DNA from: Brotonthovivens ammoniilytica
GTDB taxonomy: Bacteria; Bacillota; Clostridia; Lachnospirales; Lachnospiraceae
Assembly (NCBI RefSeq): GCF_025566885.1
Contig: NZ_JAOQJQ010000001.1
Span: 310,001 to 374,000 of the forward strand
Reading direction: 5' to 3'
Length of the DNA stretch: 64,000 nt
Below the pieces are notes generated by a model. It saw only the letters and a program-made list of their open reading frames with translations. It did no database searches and was not told where the DNA came from. Every line of letters starts with the position of its first letter. Within the stretch, counting starts at the first letter, position 1. The position numbers and the translations under genes were made by a program. Below, in pieces: positions 8,718 to 16,401 of this stretch.

Positions 8718-9950
8718 GTGTTTAAGGTGCAATTTTTTCAATGGTTTCAGTTAAAAAGAAAAAGTATTTTTATCGGAATGTTTATGGGACTGCTGGTTTT
8801 TGCCTGGTTTTCGCTGATACAGCTGATTCCGGACCGTATACAGATTTCGGATCCTTCTAAGCTGACTCTCGGACAGAATCTTCCGGTTTCTTACCAGTGG
8901 AAAGATGAAGAGGAAGTGTTCGCAGGAGGAACCAGTGACACCTATAAGCTGAACTGCAGGTTTCTTGGAATTATACCTGTAAAAAGTGTTACGGTACAGG
9001 TAGTTGATGAACAGCAGGTAATCCCGGCCGGTACGACCGCCGGCATTCTTCTGGAAATGGATGGAGTATATGTTGTGGATACCAGTGAAATAGAAGACGT
9101 CAGCGGAAAGTTTCAGGATCCGGCCAGTCATATTGTAAAGCCCGGCGACTACATCAAAGCTGTGAATAAAACGGCTGTTTCCACGAAGGAGGATCTATCA
9201 AAAGCAGTGGCTTCCTGTAAGGGGGAAGATCTGATTCTTACTCTGGTAAGAAACGGGGAACAGATGGACTGTAAAATAAAGCCTGTAAAAACCGGAGAGG
9301 ACGATTATAAAATCGGACTCTGGGTAAAAGATGATCTTGCGGGGGTGGGTACCATTACGTATATTGATGAACAAGGACGTTTCGGTGCTCTGGGGCATGG
9401 TATCAGTTCTAGTGAGACACAGCAGCTGATTTCATTAAGCAGCGGCAAGTTGTATCAGTCTGATATTGTAGCTGTCAACAAAGGGAAAAAGGGAACCCCC
9501 GGAGAACTGGTAGGCATGATTTATTACACGTCGGATAACTATTTTGGAAATATTCAGTACAACAGTCAGGCCGGAATTTTTGGCAGATTAGAAAATGCTT
9601 CAGATGAACTTGCAGATATGGAGGCGATTCCTGTGGCTTATAAACAGGAGATTGAAACAGGTCCTGCTCAGATTCAGTGTAATGTAGATGGAGAAATCCA
9701 GAAATACGACATTGAAATTGAAGAGGTAAATATTAACAGCAAAAACAAAAATAAAAGTATGCTGATTCATGTGACAGATGAACGTCTTCTGAATAAGACC
9801 GGAGGAATTGTCCAGGGAATGAGCGGCAGTCCAATCATTCAAAATGGTAAACTAATAGGGGCGGTTACCCATGTAATGGTGAACGATCCCACAGAAGGAT
9901 ATGGAATATTTGCGGAAACAATGCTAGAAGAAACAGAAAAATGTGCGTAA
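8718..9950 (+). CDS. spoIVB: SpoIVB peptidase, forespore signalling serine protease
   Basis: Secreted from the forespore into the intermembrane space to trigger proteolytic activation of pro-sigma-K in the mother cell. The 410-residue protein has an N-terminal membrane anchor (about residues 16-36), a PDZ domain (about residues 105-195), and the S55 peptidase domain with the catalytic His in GALGHGISS near residue 226 and the catalytic Ser in GMSGSPIIQNGKLIGAVTH near residue 369. The start is GTG 8718. It lies directly after recN as usual, but spo0A, its normal next neighbour, is displaced by about 6.4 kb. Confidence 0.95.
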   Translation: MFKVQFFQWFQLKRKSIFIGMFMGLLVFAWFSLIQLIPDRIQISDPSKLTLGQNLPVSYQWKDEEEVFAGGTSDTYKLNCRFLGIIPVKSVTVQVVDEQQVIPAGTTAGILLEMDGVYVVDTSEIEDVSGKFQDPASHIVKPGDYIKAVNKTAVSTKEDLSKAVASCKGEDLILTLVRNGEQMDCKIKPVKTGEDDYKIGLWVKDDLAGVGTITYIDEQGRFGALGHGISSSETQQLISLSSGKLYQSDIVAVNKGKKGTPGELVGMIYYTSDNYFGNIQYNSQAGIFGRLENASDELADMEAIPVAYKQEIETGPAQIQCNVDGEIQKYDIEIEEVNINSKNKNKSMLIHVTDERLLNKTGGIVQGMSGSPIIQNGKLIGAVTHVMVNDPTEGYGIFAETMLEETEKCA

Positions 9951-9970
9951 AGAATTTCCTCTCCAGCAAT

Positions 9971-10016
9971 CAGGCAGTTAATGAAGAATTTATTCAGAGA
10001 CTGCCTGTATTTTTCT
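9971..10016 (+). terminator. Rho-independent terminator after spoIVB
   Basis: A perfect 8-bp inverted repeat (CAGGCAGT at 9971 and ACTGCCTG at 10000) is followed by TATTTTTCTTT. The 21-base loop is long but AT-rich. Confidence 0.65.
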
Positions 10017-10043
10017 TTGAATAAAATATACCAGATGTGAGAT

Positions 10044-10203
10044 GACTCCCGCCTCTATAGGCGGTGAGCAACAAGTAGATATCAGTGGCGGGAGTCAATC
10101 CCCCACCTGATATACGCTCCGCGAGGATGTGCAGAGATTCGGAATAGAATGTTGTCAGCAAAGCTGACCCGAATCGCGCACACAGTCTTGCGAGAGCAAG
10201 ACT
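10044..10203 (+). repeat. Structured intergenic element, copy 1
   Basis: About 160 bases of nested inverted repeats. In order: a 10-bp inverted repeat (10044-10053 with 10087-10096) around a 33-base loop; the segment ACGCTCCGC at 10114; exactly 22 bases after its start a 7-bp stem (10136-10142 with 10169-10175) enclosing an 11-base bulge AATAGAATGTT and a 6-bp hairpin with AAA loop; then an 8-bp hairpin (AGTCTTGC, GAGA loop, 10184-10203). The same plan recurs at 35980-36128. I do not recognise the family; it could be a structured RNA or a short non-autonomous repeat. Confidence 0.7.
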
Positions 10204-10270
10204 TGAATATTCAGTTTGGATTCAAAAAGTACAGGTTCCAAAATACAGCGGGAAGGAATTTGGATTCTGG

Positions 10271-10299
10271 TTGCAGGGGAATCAATATATTGCTATAAT
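10271..10299 (+). promoter_or_regulatory. Sigma-A promoter of agcS-argJ
   Basis: TTGCAG at 10271-10276, a 17-base spacer and TATAAT at 10294-10299, with TG at 10291-10292 giving an extended -10. Transcription would begin near 10306. This places the TTG at 10271, a possible longer start of the next ORF, upstream of the transcript and so excludes it. Confidence 0.75.
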
Positions 10300-10333
10300 T
10301 AATACATTATGGTCAAAAAGGGGAAAAAGAAAT

Positions 10334-11725
10334 ATGCAAATGATAGGAAATGTTTTATCGGGGCTTAATGGCGTCGTCTGGGGCGCGCCTATGCTGATTC
10401 TTTTATTCGGAACACATTTGTTTTTAACAGTACGTTTGAAATTTATTCAGAAATATACGTTTAAAGGAATCCGGCTGTGTGTAACTAAAGATGAGGACAG
10501 CCAGGGAGATATCAGTCAGTTTGGGGCTTTGGCCACGGCTCTGGCAGCTACTATTGGAACGGGAAATATTATTGGTGTGTCTACAGCCATTGCTCTTGGA
10601 GGTGCAGGAGCGGTATTTTGGTGCTGGATTACCGGTGTATTTGGTATTGCCACGAAATATTCTGAGGCTGTATTATCGGTCAAATATAGAGTCAAGGATA
10701 AAAATGGTTCTATGAAGGGCGGTCCTATGTATACCATTGAACGGGGACTGAAATGTAAATGGCTGGCAGTGATTTTTGCATTATTTACGATTCTTGCCAC
10801 CTTTGGAGCAGGGTGTACCGTTCAGTCCCATGCGATTACTAATATTATTGAGACTACATATCATGTACCGCCTGCTGTCAGCGGAGCAGTAGTAACGGTG
10901 CTGTGTGCTTTTGTTATCCTTGGCGGTGTGAAAACTATAGCAAAAGTATGTGAAAAACTGGTTCCGTTTATGGCACTGTTTTATATTATCGGATGTATTG
11001 CAATTCTCATCATAAACCGTGAGTTTTTGATTCCTGCAATTTCGCTGATTTTAAAATCTGCATTTACAACTCAGGCGGCAACAGGCGGATTTATTGGAAG
11101 TACCATAATGACTGCCTGCCGGTATGGTATGGCCCGGGGCTTATTTTCCAATGAATCAGGGCTTGGAACAGCACCCATTGCGGCTGCCTCTGCCCAGACG
11201 AAAAATCCAGTTCGTCAGGCGCTGGTATCTATGACGGGAACTTTCTGGGATACGGTTATTGTTTGTGCAATGACGGGGATTGTGATTGTAAGTTCCATGC
11301 TTCACATTCCGGGGCAGTTTGCTCAGGCGGCAGATGATGGACTGACACAGATATCCTTTGCCCAGCTGCCTGCAGGGGGTGGCCTGATTTTAACAATTGC
11401 CTTAAGTGCTTTTGCCTTTACTACAATTTTAGGGTGGTCGTATTACGGAGAGTGCTGTTCGGAATATCTGTTTGGATTAAAAAGTGTAAAAATATACAGA
11501 ATTATTTTTTTGGCAGTACTGTTTGTTGGTGCAGTAATATCTCTTGATATTATCTGGACTTTTTCAGATCTGATGAATGGACTTATGGCATTTCCAAATC
11601 TGATTTCACTGCTATTGTTAAGCGGTGTAGTTGTAAAAGAAACCAGATATTATCTGTGGGAAAAACGATTGAATGAAAAGGCGGGTACAAAAGAAGGTCC
11701 GGCGGCCGGAAAGGAACAGGAGTGA
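10334..11725 (+). CDS. Sodium:alanine/glycine symporter, AgcS family
   Basis: Integral membrane carrier that takes up alanine or glycine with Na+. The 463-residue protein is very hydrophobic with about ten membrane segments and shows the family signatures: ALAATIGTGNIIGVSTAI in an early segment, KYSEAVLSVKYR in the following loop, and GLFSNESGLGTAPIAAASA later. The start is ATG 10334, after the promoter and with AAGGGGAA-like pairing upstream. No glycine riboswitch was found in the leader. It overlaps or abuts argJ by a few bases, suggesting a joint transcript; the substrate is inferred from family only. Confidence 0.9.
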   Translation: MQMIGNVLSGLNGVVWGAPMLILLFGTHLFLTVRLKFIQKYTFKGIRLCVTKDEDSQGDISQFGALATALAATIGTGNIIGVSTAIALGGAGAVFWCWITGVFGIATKYSEAVLSVKYRVKDKNGSMKGGPMYTIERGLKCKWLAVIFALFTILATFGAGCTVQSHAITNIIETTYHVPPAVSGAVVTVLCAFVILGGVKTIAKVCEKLVPFMALFYIIGCIAILIINREFLIPAISLILKSAFTTQAATGGFIGSTIMTACRYGMARGLFSNESGLGTAPIAAASAQTKNPVRQALVSMTGTFWDTVIVCAMTGIVIVSSMLHIPGQFAQAADDGLTQISFAQLPAGGGLILTIALSAFAFTTILGWSYYGECCSEYLFGLKSVKIYRIIFLAVLFVGAVISLDIIWTFSDLMNGLMAFPNLISLLLLSGVVVKETRYYLWEKRLNEKAGTKEGPAAGKEQE

Positions 11726-11730
11726 TTGAT

Positions 11731-12975
11731 ATGACAGCAAAAAAAATTGAAGGTTTTTTATGTGAAGAAGGCGGTGTATGTGCAGCAAAGGGATTTTTGG
11801 CAAATGGTCTCAACTGCGGACTAAATCCGGTAAAGGAAAAAAATGATCTGGGTCTCATTTTCAGTAAGCGTGTATGTAATGCAGCTGCAGTATATACTTT
11901 AAATAAGGTGAAAGGGGCTCCAATTCTTGTTACAAAGAAGAATCTGGAACTTACCGGGGGAAGAGCAAGAGGTGTCATTGTAAATAGCAAAAATGCCAAT
12001 ACATGCAATGCTGACGGGGTTAAAAAGGCAGAAGCCATGTGCCGCCTTGCCGGAGAGGCTCTTATGGTGAAGCCGGAAGAGATGATTGTAGCTTCCACAG
12101 GGGTTATTGGCCAGGTTCTGCCCATTGAACCAATAGAGCTTCATATAAAGGAATTGTCAGAAGGTCTTTCCACAGAGAATCATGTAAAGGCGGCCAATGC
12201 CATTATGACTACAGATACATTTCCAAAAGAGGTGGCGGTATCTTTTAAAATTGGAGATGTGGTCTGCCGGATTGGCGGAATGGCAAAAGGCAGTGGAATG
12301 ATTCATCCGAATATGGCAACTACACTGAATTTTATTACAACGGATGCAGATATTTCTTCTGAGCTGCTAAAAAAGGCACTGGGAGAAATTGTAAAGATAA
12401 CTTATAACTGTCTTAGTATTGACGGAGATACCTCTACCAATGATATGGTGTGTATTCTTGCAAATGGAATGGCAGGGAATGAACAGATTTCATCAGAGGA
12501 TGAAAATTATCAGGTATTTAAAAATGCTTTATATGCGGTAATGATGACTATGACAAAACTGCTGGCAAAAGATGGAGAGGGCGCAAGCAAGCTGTTAGAG
12601 TGTACCTGCAGCCAGGCCCCTGACCTGGATACTGCGATTGTCGTTGCAAAAAGTGTAATTCGTTCTCCGCTTTTTAAATGTGCGATGTTTGGGGAAGACG
12701 CCAATTGGGGAAGAATTTTGTGCGCGGTGGGATACGCTCCCGCTGAATTTGATATAGGGAAAGTAGCGGTAGACCTTGTCTCTGATAAGGGCAGGATTCA
12801 TGTCTGTGAAAATGGAGCAGGTGTTCCCTTTTCAGAAGATGAGGCAAAAATAGTACTTAGTGCAGATGAAATTGGGATTGAGATTAATCTGAATCAAGGA
12901 GATGCCTGTGCGAAAGCCTGGGGATGTGATCTTACATATGATTATGTAAAAATTAACGGAGATTATCGTTCCTGA
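11731..12975 (+). CDS. argJ: Bifunctional glutamate N-acetyltransferase / ornithine acetyltransferase
   Basis: Moves the acetyl group from N-acetylornithine to glutamate, and in the bifunctional form also makes N-acetylglutamate from acetyl-CoA, in the cyclic arginine pathway. The 414-residue precursor contains the self-cleavage site KGSGMIHPNMATTL; Thr197 after Ala196 should become the N-terminal nucleophile of the beta chain. GANWGRI-like FGEDANWGRILCA is also present. The start is ATG 11731, with GGAACAGGAG ahead, rather than the GTG 11722 overlapping agcS. No other arginine genes are in the window; pairing with an amino-acid symporter is unusual. Confidence 0.95.
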   Translation: MTAKKIEGFLCEEGGVCAAKGFLANGLNCGLNPVKEKNDLGLIFSKRVCNAAAVYTLNKVKGAPILVTKKNLELTGGRARGVIVNSKNANTCNADGVKKAEAMCRLAGEALMVKPEEMIVASTGVIGQVLPIEPIELHIKELSEGLSTENHVKAANAIMTTDTFPKEVAVSFKIGDVVCRIGGMAKGSGMIHPNMATTLNFITTDADISSELLKKALGEIVKITYNCLSIDGDTSTNDMVCILANGMAGNEQISSEDENYQVFKNALYAVMMTMTKLLAKDGEGASKLLECTCSQAPDLDTAIVVAKSVIRSPLFKCAMFGEDANWGRILCAVGYAPAEFDIGKVAVDLVSDKGRIHVCENGAGVPFSEDEAKIVLSADEIGIEINLNQGDACAKAWGCDLTYDYVKINGDYRS

Positions 12976-13000
12976 TGCCACAGGAAACTATCATTAAAGG

Positions 13001-13055
13001 TATTGCAATAGAAAAAGAGTCCTGCTTTTGCGGGATTCTTTTTTTATTGCAATAA
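13001..13055. terminator. Bidirectional terminator between argJ and the convergent iron-sulfur gene
   Basis: A hairpin GAGTCCTGC with GCGGGATTC (G-T pairs) is flanked by AAAAA on the left and TTTTTTT on the right, and by an outer inverted repeat TATTGCAATA with TATTGCAAT. It can work on both strands, which suits the convergent genes. Confidence 0.8.
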
Positions 13056-13066
13056 CAGAGAGGATG

Positions 13067-13876
13067 TCAGTTCTGTTTTTGGCAGGGATTTTGAAATGTG
13101 CATGGGAGAGGTGTAAGACATTTTCCACAGACTTCACTGCCGGATGCACTGCCGTTTCCTTCTGTATAGGAACTTCCAAACTGGGTGTACACGGATGCGT
13201 TTTTCAGGCATTGCGTAAAACAGAGCTTTCTGTCAAATCCGGAAGATGTAAGAGCTCCTGAAGGACAGTTTTTGACACAGGCCATACAGCTGCCGGAGGA
13301 TTTATACAGGCAGTTTTCAGATACAGAAGGTTCATCTGCCGCAAAGGGAAGTGTTGTAACAATGGCGTTTAATCTGCCGCAGCAGCCTTTGTTTGTGATC
13401 AGCATACGATTCAGACCGAAAGTCCCAAGGCCTGCCAGAAAGGCAATATGTCGGAATGACCATCTGCCGGTGATATTTTCACGATCAAAAAATCCGGATG
13501 CCTTTGAAACAGCTGCCTGATAGCCGTGCTCTGTAATAAAATGAATGATATGCTGGTTCAATTTTGGAAACATTGCATTGGTTATTTCATAGGCTCTGGC
13601 CCATTCCGGAGAAGCAAGTCCGCAAAAACGGTTAGATTGACCGATATTTTTAGAGAATGGAATGAAATATGCCAGAACAACTGTTGCGCCCGGAAGAATC
13701 TCCATAGGCTGGTCATGTTCCCGGTGTACCAGGTTTTTTAATTCTTTCCAGTAAGGGTGGGAGGCATCGGCATATCCTGTCAATGGTGCTTCCCATATAT
13801 GGGAGAAATCATCCGGCAGCGGATACTTTTGAATAAAGTGTTCTATTTCTGATTGAATCATATTTTTTGTTATCAT
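13067..13876 (-). CDS. QueG-like 4Fe-4S protein (epoxyqueuosine reductase family, short form)
   Basis: A 269-residue protein with a double cluster-binding region: Cys197, Cys200, Cys204 (CMACVKNCPSGAL), Cys219 and Cys223, and Cys250, Cys253, Cys259. The segment GLGTFGLNRMLITNKG around residue 149 resembles the GxGWIGKNxLLIT stretch of QueG epoxyqueuosine reductases, which use cobalamin and two 4Fe-4S clusters. True QueG is about 100 residues longer, so this is a family member of uncertain reaction. It is convergent with argJ and shares a terminator with it. GGAAGGCG lies ahead of the ATG on the minus strand. Confidence 0.75.
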   Translation of the reverse strand: MITKNMIQSEIEHFIQKYPLPDDFSHIWEAPLTGYADASHPYWKELKNLVHREHDQPMEILPGATVVLAYFIPFSKNIGQSNRFCGLASPEWARAYEITNAMFPKLNQHIIHFITEHGYQAAVSKASGFFDRENITGRWSFRHIAFLAGLGTFGLNRMLITNKGCCGRLNAIVTTLPFAADEPSVSENCLYKSSGSCMACVKNCPSGALTSSGFDRKLCFTQCLKNASVYTQFGSSYTEGNGSASGSEVCGKCLTPLPCTFQNPCQKQN

Positions 13877-13965
13877 AAGTAACGCCTTCCATTGAAATTA
13901 AGGATTTCTTTTATTGTATAAAATTGGAGATTAAAGTAAAATAAGCAGGGATACCGTCAGTGGGA

Positions 13966-14634
13966 TTAGGCTTTCCGAAACATGGAGGCAAAGGCGGCCG
14001 CAAGTGTAATCAAAGTGAACCAGACAGCGGGAATGCCAAAGATGCCTGTTGTAATACTGCCAAGTACTGCACCCAGCAAAAAGGTTCCGATAATAATGAA
14101 ATAATACCTGGATTTTGTCAGATTTTTTGTGTCTCTGTTTACAAAAAACTGATACAAAAAATCGACAGCACTGCGAAGGTTTCCTGTACACATGGTAGTT
14201 GCACAGCCGGTTCCTTTTATTTTCCGGAAAGTTTCTACCTGAATGGAGCAGGCAAAAGCAATCAGTGTGGTTGCAGCTATATTGTAAGTGCCGTAGGGAA
14301 TCAGGCCCACAAGAAACATCAGTATCATTTCAAGTACCAGGGTCATCTGTCTCCAGTGCAGAAAATTTGGGGACAGCCGGTCTCGAATCCGGTTTGTCAG
14401 CAGGATACCGGCGATAAATGCCAAAATAGGAATCAGATAGAAAAGAGCCCGGAAAAATTCCTGAGAAGATAGATACATAGCAAACAAAACCAGATTGCCG
14501 GTCTGACAGTTGGCAAAAACCTGGTCCCGGCAGACAAAAGAGTAAGATTCTAAAAAACCGCCGGTGACTGCCAGAAGTGATATAACAAAAACAGATTCAG
14601 AAGGCTGAATTTTTGACTGCATAATAAACAACAT
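13966..14634 (-). CDS. YoaK family (DUF1275) membrane protein
   Basis: A 222-residue protein with about six membrane segments and the DUF1275 hallmarks: LLAVTGGFLESYSFV near the N-terminus, FANCQTGNLVLFAMYL, and the CTGNLRSAVDFLYQFF repeat later. The function of the family is unknown. Start choice is uncertain: AAAGGAGT sits immediately before ATG 14634 (too close), a TTG follows at 14631 and a second in-frame ATG at 14622 is about 13 bases away. A minus-strand promoter at 14657-14684 drives it. The upstream gene on the other strand is the sigma factor. Confidence 0.85.
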   Translation of the reverse strand: MLFIMQSKIQPSESVFVISLLAVTGGFLESYSFVCRDQVFANCQTGNLVLFAMYLSSQEFFRALFYLIPILAFIAGILLTNRIRDRLSPNFLHWRQMTLVLEMILMFLVGLIPYGTYNIAATTLIAFACSIQVETFRKIKGTGCATTMCTGNLRSAVDFLYQFFVNRDTKNLTKSRYYFIIIGTFLLGAVLGSITTGIFGIPAVWFTLITLAAAFASMFRKA

Positions 14635-14656
14635 ACTCCTTTCATTTACTATGTTT

Positions 14657-14684
14657 ATTATAAGAGATAGATCAAAACATGCAA
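14657..14684 (-). promoter_or_regulatory. Sigma-A promoter of the YoaK-type gene
   Basis: Read on the minus strand: TTGCAT (14684-14679), 16-base spacer, TATAAT (14662-14657). Transcription would start about 20 bases before the ribosome binding site. Confidence 0.6.
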
Positions 14685-14754
14685 GTCTTTGCAGCAGAAG
14701 AAAATATGAAGTACGTGAAATTTAACTTTAAGAGAAACTTTTGGGAGAAGAAAA

Positions 14755-15309
14755 GTGTCTAATGTTATGAAGGAAGTCAATAGCAAAAACAGTGATTTGG
14801 AAAAGGACAAAACTGTTAAGAAAAAAGAAGCTTTGAATATAGAGCACTGTGTTCATCAGGCGCTGACGAAAAATTATGACAGGTATTACCGTCTGGCATA
14901 CAGTTATGCAAAAAATGAAGCGGATGCTATGGATATTGTACAGGAAGGGGCTTACAGAGCTATTTTAAAATGCGGCAGTATCCGGCAGAAAGAATTTATA
15001 GAAACATGGATCTATCGTGTGATGATCCGTACTGCTTTGAATTATATAAAAAAACGGAAACAGGAACAGAAGTTTGCTGAGATTTCTGATATTGCAGAAG
15101 GAATAGAAGATCATTATGAAAATGTGGATCTGAAAAATGCTATCCGGCAGCTGGGAGAACCTGCAGGTACGATTATCAGATTAAGGTTTTTTGAGGAACT
15201 GCCTATCTCTCAGATTGCTAAAATATTGGAAGAGAATGAGAACACCGTAAAAAGCAGACTGTATCGTTCTTTGAAATCCTTGAAAAAGGCAATGGAACAG
15301 GAGGGGTGA
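14755..15309 (+). CDS. ECF RNA polymerase sigma factor, SigV-like
   Basis: Alternative sigma factor of 184 residues. Region 2 is seen from about residue 42 (YDRYYRLAYSYAKNEADAMDIVQEGAYRA) and region 4 from about residue 135 (GTIIRLRFFEELPISQIAKILEENENTVKSRL). A charged 38-residue N-terminal lead is extra. The start is GTG 14755 with GGGAGAAG ahead. It is followed, with overlap, by a gene for an RsiV-type anti-sigma factor, which points to a SigV-like role in response to lysozyme or wall damage. No clear ECF promoter (TGAAAC with CGT) was seen upstream. Confidence 0.9.
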   Translation: MSNVMKEVNSKNSDLEKDKTVKKKEALNIEHCVHQALTKNYDRYYRLAYSYAKNEADAMDIVQEGAYRAILKCGSIRQKEFIETWIYRVMIRTALNYIKKRKQEQKFAEISDIAEGIEDHYENVDLKNAIRQLGEPAGTIIRLRFFEELPISQIAKILEENENTVKSRLYRSLKSLKKAMEQEG

Positions 15310-15311
15310 TC

Positions 15312-16199
15312 TTGACGGAATGGAGAGAACTTGAAGAACTGAAAAAAGAGTATCAGAATATTCCGGTTCCATCAGAAGGAAGATCCGGTGTAGAGACAGC
15401 CGTAAAACTGGCAGTAAAAATAAAGAGGGATAGAAAAAGAAAACGGTTTCTGGGACGTGTTTTGGCAGCTGCGGCTGTATTGCTGCTGATTTTTGTGTTG
15501 CCCAATACTTCTAAAACAATTGCCTATGCTATGCAGAAAATACCGGTTCTGGGTGCTGTTATCAGTGTTGTAGTTCCAGAGGAATACCGCTATGAAAGCG
15601 AGCGATATCAGGCCGATGTGTCAGTACCCAGGCTTGTGGTAGAAGAGAGTACATCAACAGCCGGTATAGAAAAATCGGCGGATGAAATTAACAGAGAAGT
15701 TGATGAGATGACAAAACGTCTGATTCAGCAATTTGAAGCTGATGTAAAAAACGGACAAAGTTACGGAGGAGTCACCGTAAGCCATAAGGTTGTAACAAAT
15801 ACGGATCAGTGGTTTACTCTTCGGATTGATGTATATGAAGCTGCAGGAAGCAGTAATTTTTATTCTTATTTTTATCATATTAACAAAGTAACAGGTGAAA
15901 TTGCTCAGCTGAAAGACATTTTTAAACGGGGTTCAGACTATAGAGCGGTTATCAGCAATGAAATTAAAAAGCAGATGAAAAAGGAGATGGATGCGGATCC
16001 GGATGTGATTTACTGGTTAAACAATTCGGAAATAGGAGATGGAAATTTTAAAGCAATTCAGGAAAACCAAAAATTTTATTTTGACAGGGAAGGTAATATT
16101 GTGATCTGTTTTGACAAGTATGAAGTGGCACCAGGCTATATGGGACCGTCAGAATTTACCATTGACAGCAAGGTTATTGCTGAATATTTAGTGAAATAG
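15312..16199 (+). CDS. RsiV-like anti-sigma factor with DUF3298 domain
   Basis: Membrane-bound partner of the preceding sigma factor. The 295-residue protein has a basic cytoplasmic N-terminus (1-46), one membrane segment (about 47-64, LGRVLAAAAVLLLIFVLP) and a large outside part. Its end matches the RsiV/DUF3298 plan: INKVTGEIAQLKDIFKRGSDY, ISNEIKKQMKKEM, FYFDREGNIVICFDKYEVAPGYMGPSEF. In Bacillus and enterococci RsiV binds lysozyme and is then cleaved to free SigV. The start is taken as TTG 15312, 7 bases after AGGAGG; the GTG at 15306 is too close to that site. Confidence 0.85.
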   Translation: MTEWRELEELKKEYQNIPVPSEGRSGVETAVKLAVKIKRDRKRKRFLGRVLAAAAVLLLIFVLPNTSKTIAYAMQKIPVLGAVISVVVPEEYRYESERYQADVSVPRLVVEESTSTAGIEKSADEINREVDEMTKRLIQQFEADVKNGQSYGGVTVSHKVVTNTDQWFTLRIDVYEAAGSSNFYSYFYHINKVTGEIAQLKDIFKRGSDYRAVISNEIKKQMKKEMDADPDVIYWLNNSEIGDGNFKAIQENQKFYFDREGNIVICFDKYEVAPGYMGPSEFTIDSKVIAEYLVK

Positions 16200-16309
16200 G
16201 AAAAATATGGATTTACGCCTAGTATTTTGTGGATTTTCATGATAATATACCGAAACAATATGAAATGAAGAAATTTGAAGGAATTTAACGTTTTATATTG
16301 GTTTATGGT

Positions 16310-16326
16310 ATCGACAGTCTTCGACA
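16310..16326 (-). promoter_or_regulatory. Tandem 0A boxes upstream of spo0A
   Basis: On the minus strand the sequence reads TGTCGAA (16326-16320) and TGTCGAT (16316-16310), exactly 10 bases apart, matching the Spo0A box TGTCGAA at 7/7 and 6/7. They lie about 22 bases ahead of a TATAAT at 16348-16353, which has no good -35 element, as in Spo0A-activated sigma-A promoters. This suggests autoregulation. Confidence 0.6.
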
Positions 16327-16347
16327 ATAGTCTATCTGGAGTATGAT

Positions 16348-16353
16348 TATAAT
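16348..16353 (+). promoter_or_regulatory. spo0A: Candidate -10 element of spo0A
   Basis: A perfect TATAAT in front of spo0A without a matching -35 at 16-18 bases. Together with the two 0A boxes just upstream it looks like an activator-dependent promoter. A separate sigma-H type promoter was looked for and not found. Confidence 0.45.
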
Positions 16354-16401
16354 ACCTTTAGTTCCATTGATAGAATACTTTTGACAAAAACGGAGGTAAT
16401 T

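Noticed and set aside
10044..10203. Glycine riboswitch or T-box ahead of the AgcS symporter
   Set aside because: The conserved glycine aptamer segments and the T-box TGGNACC segment are absent; the fold matches the second copy before dinB instead, a gene with no amino-acid link.
14690..14750. ECF-type autoregulated promoter of the sigma factor gene
   Set aside because: TGAAAT occurs but no CGT-type -10 lies at 16-17 bases.
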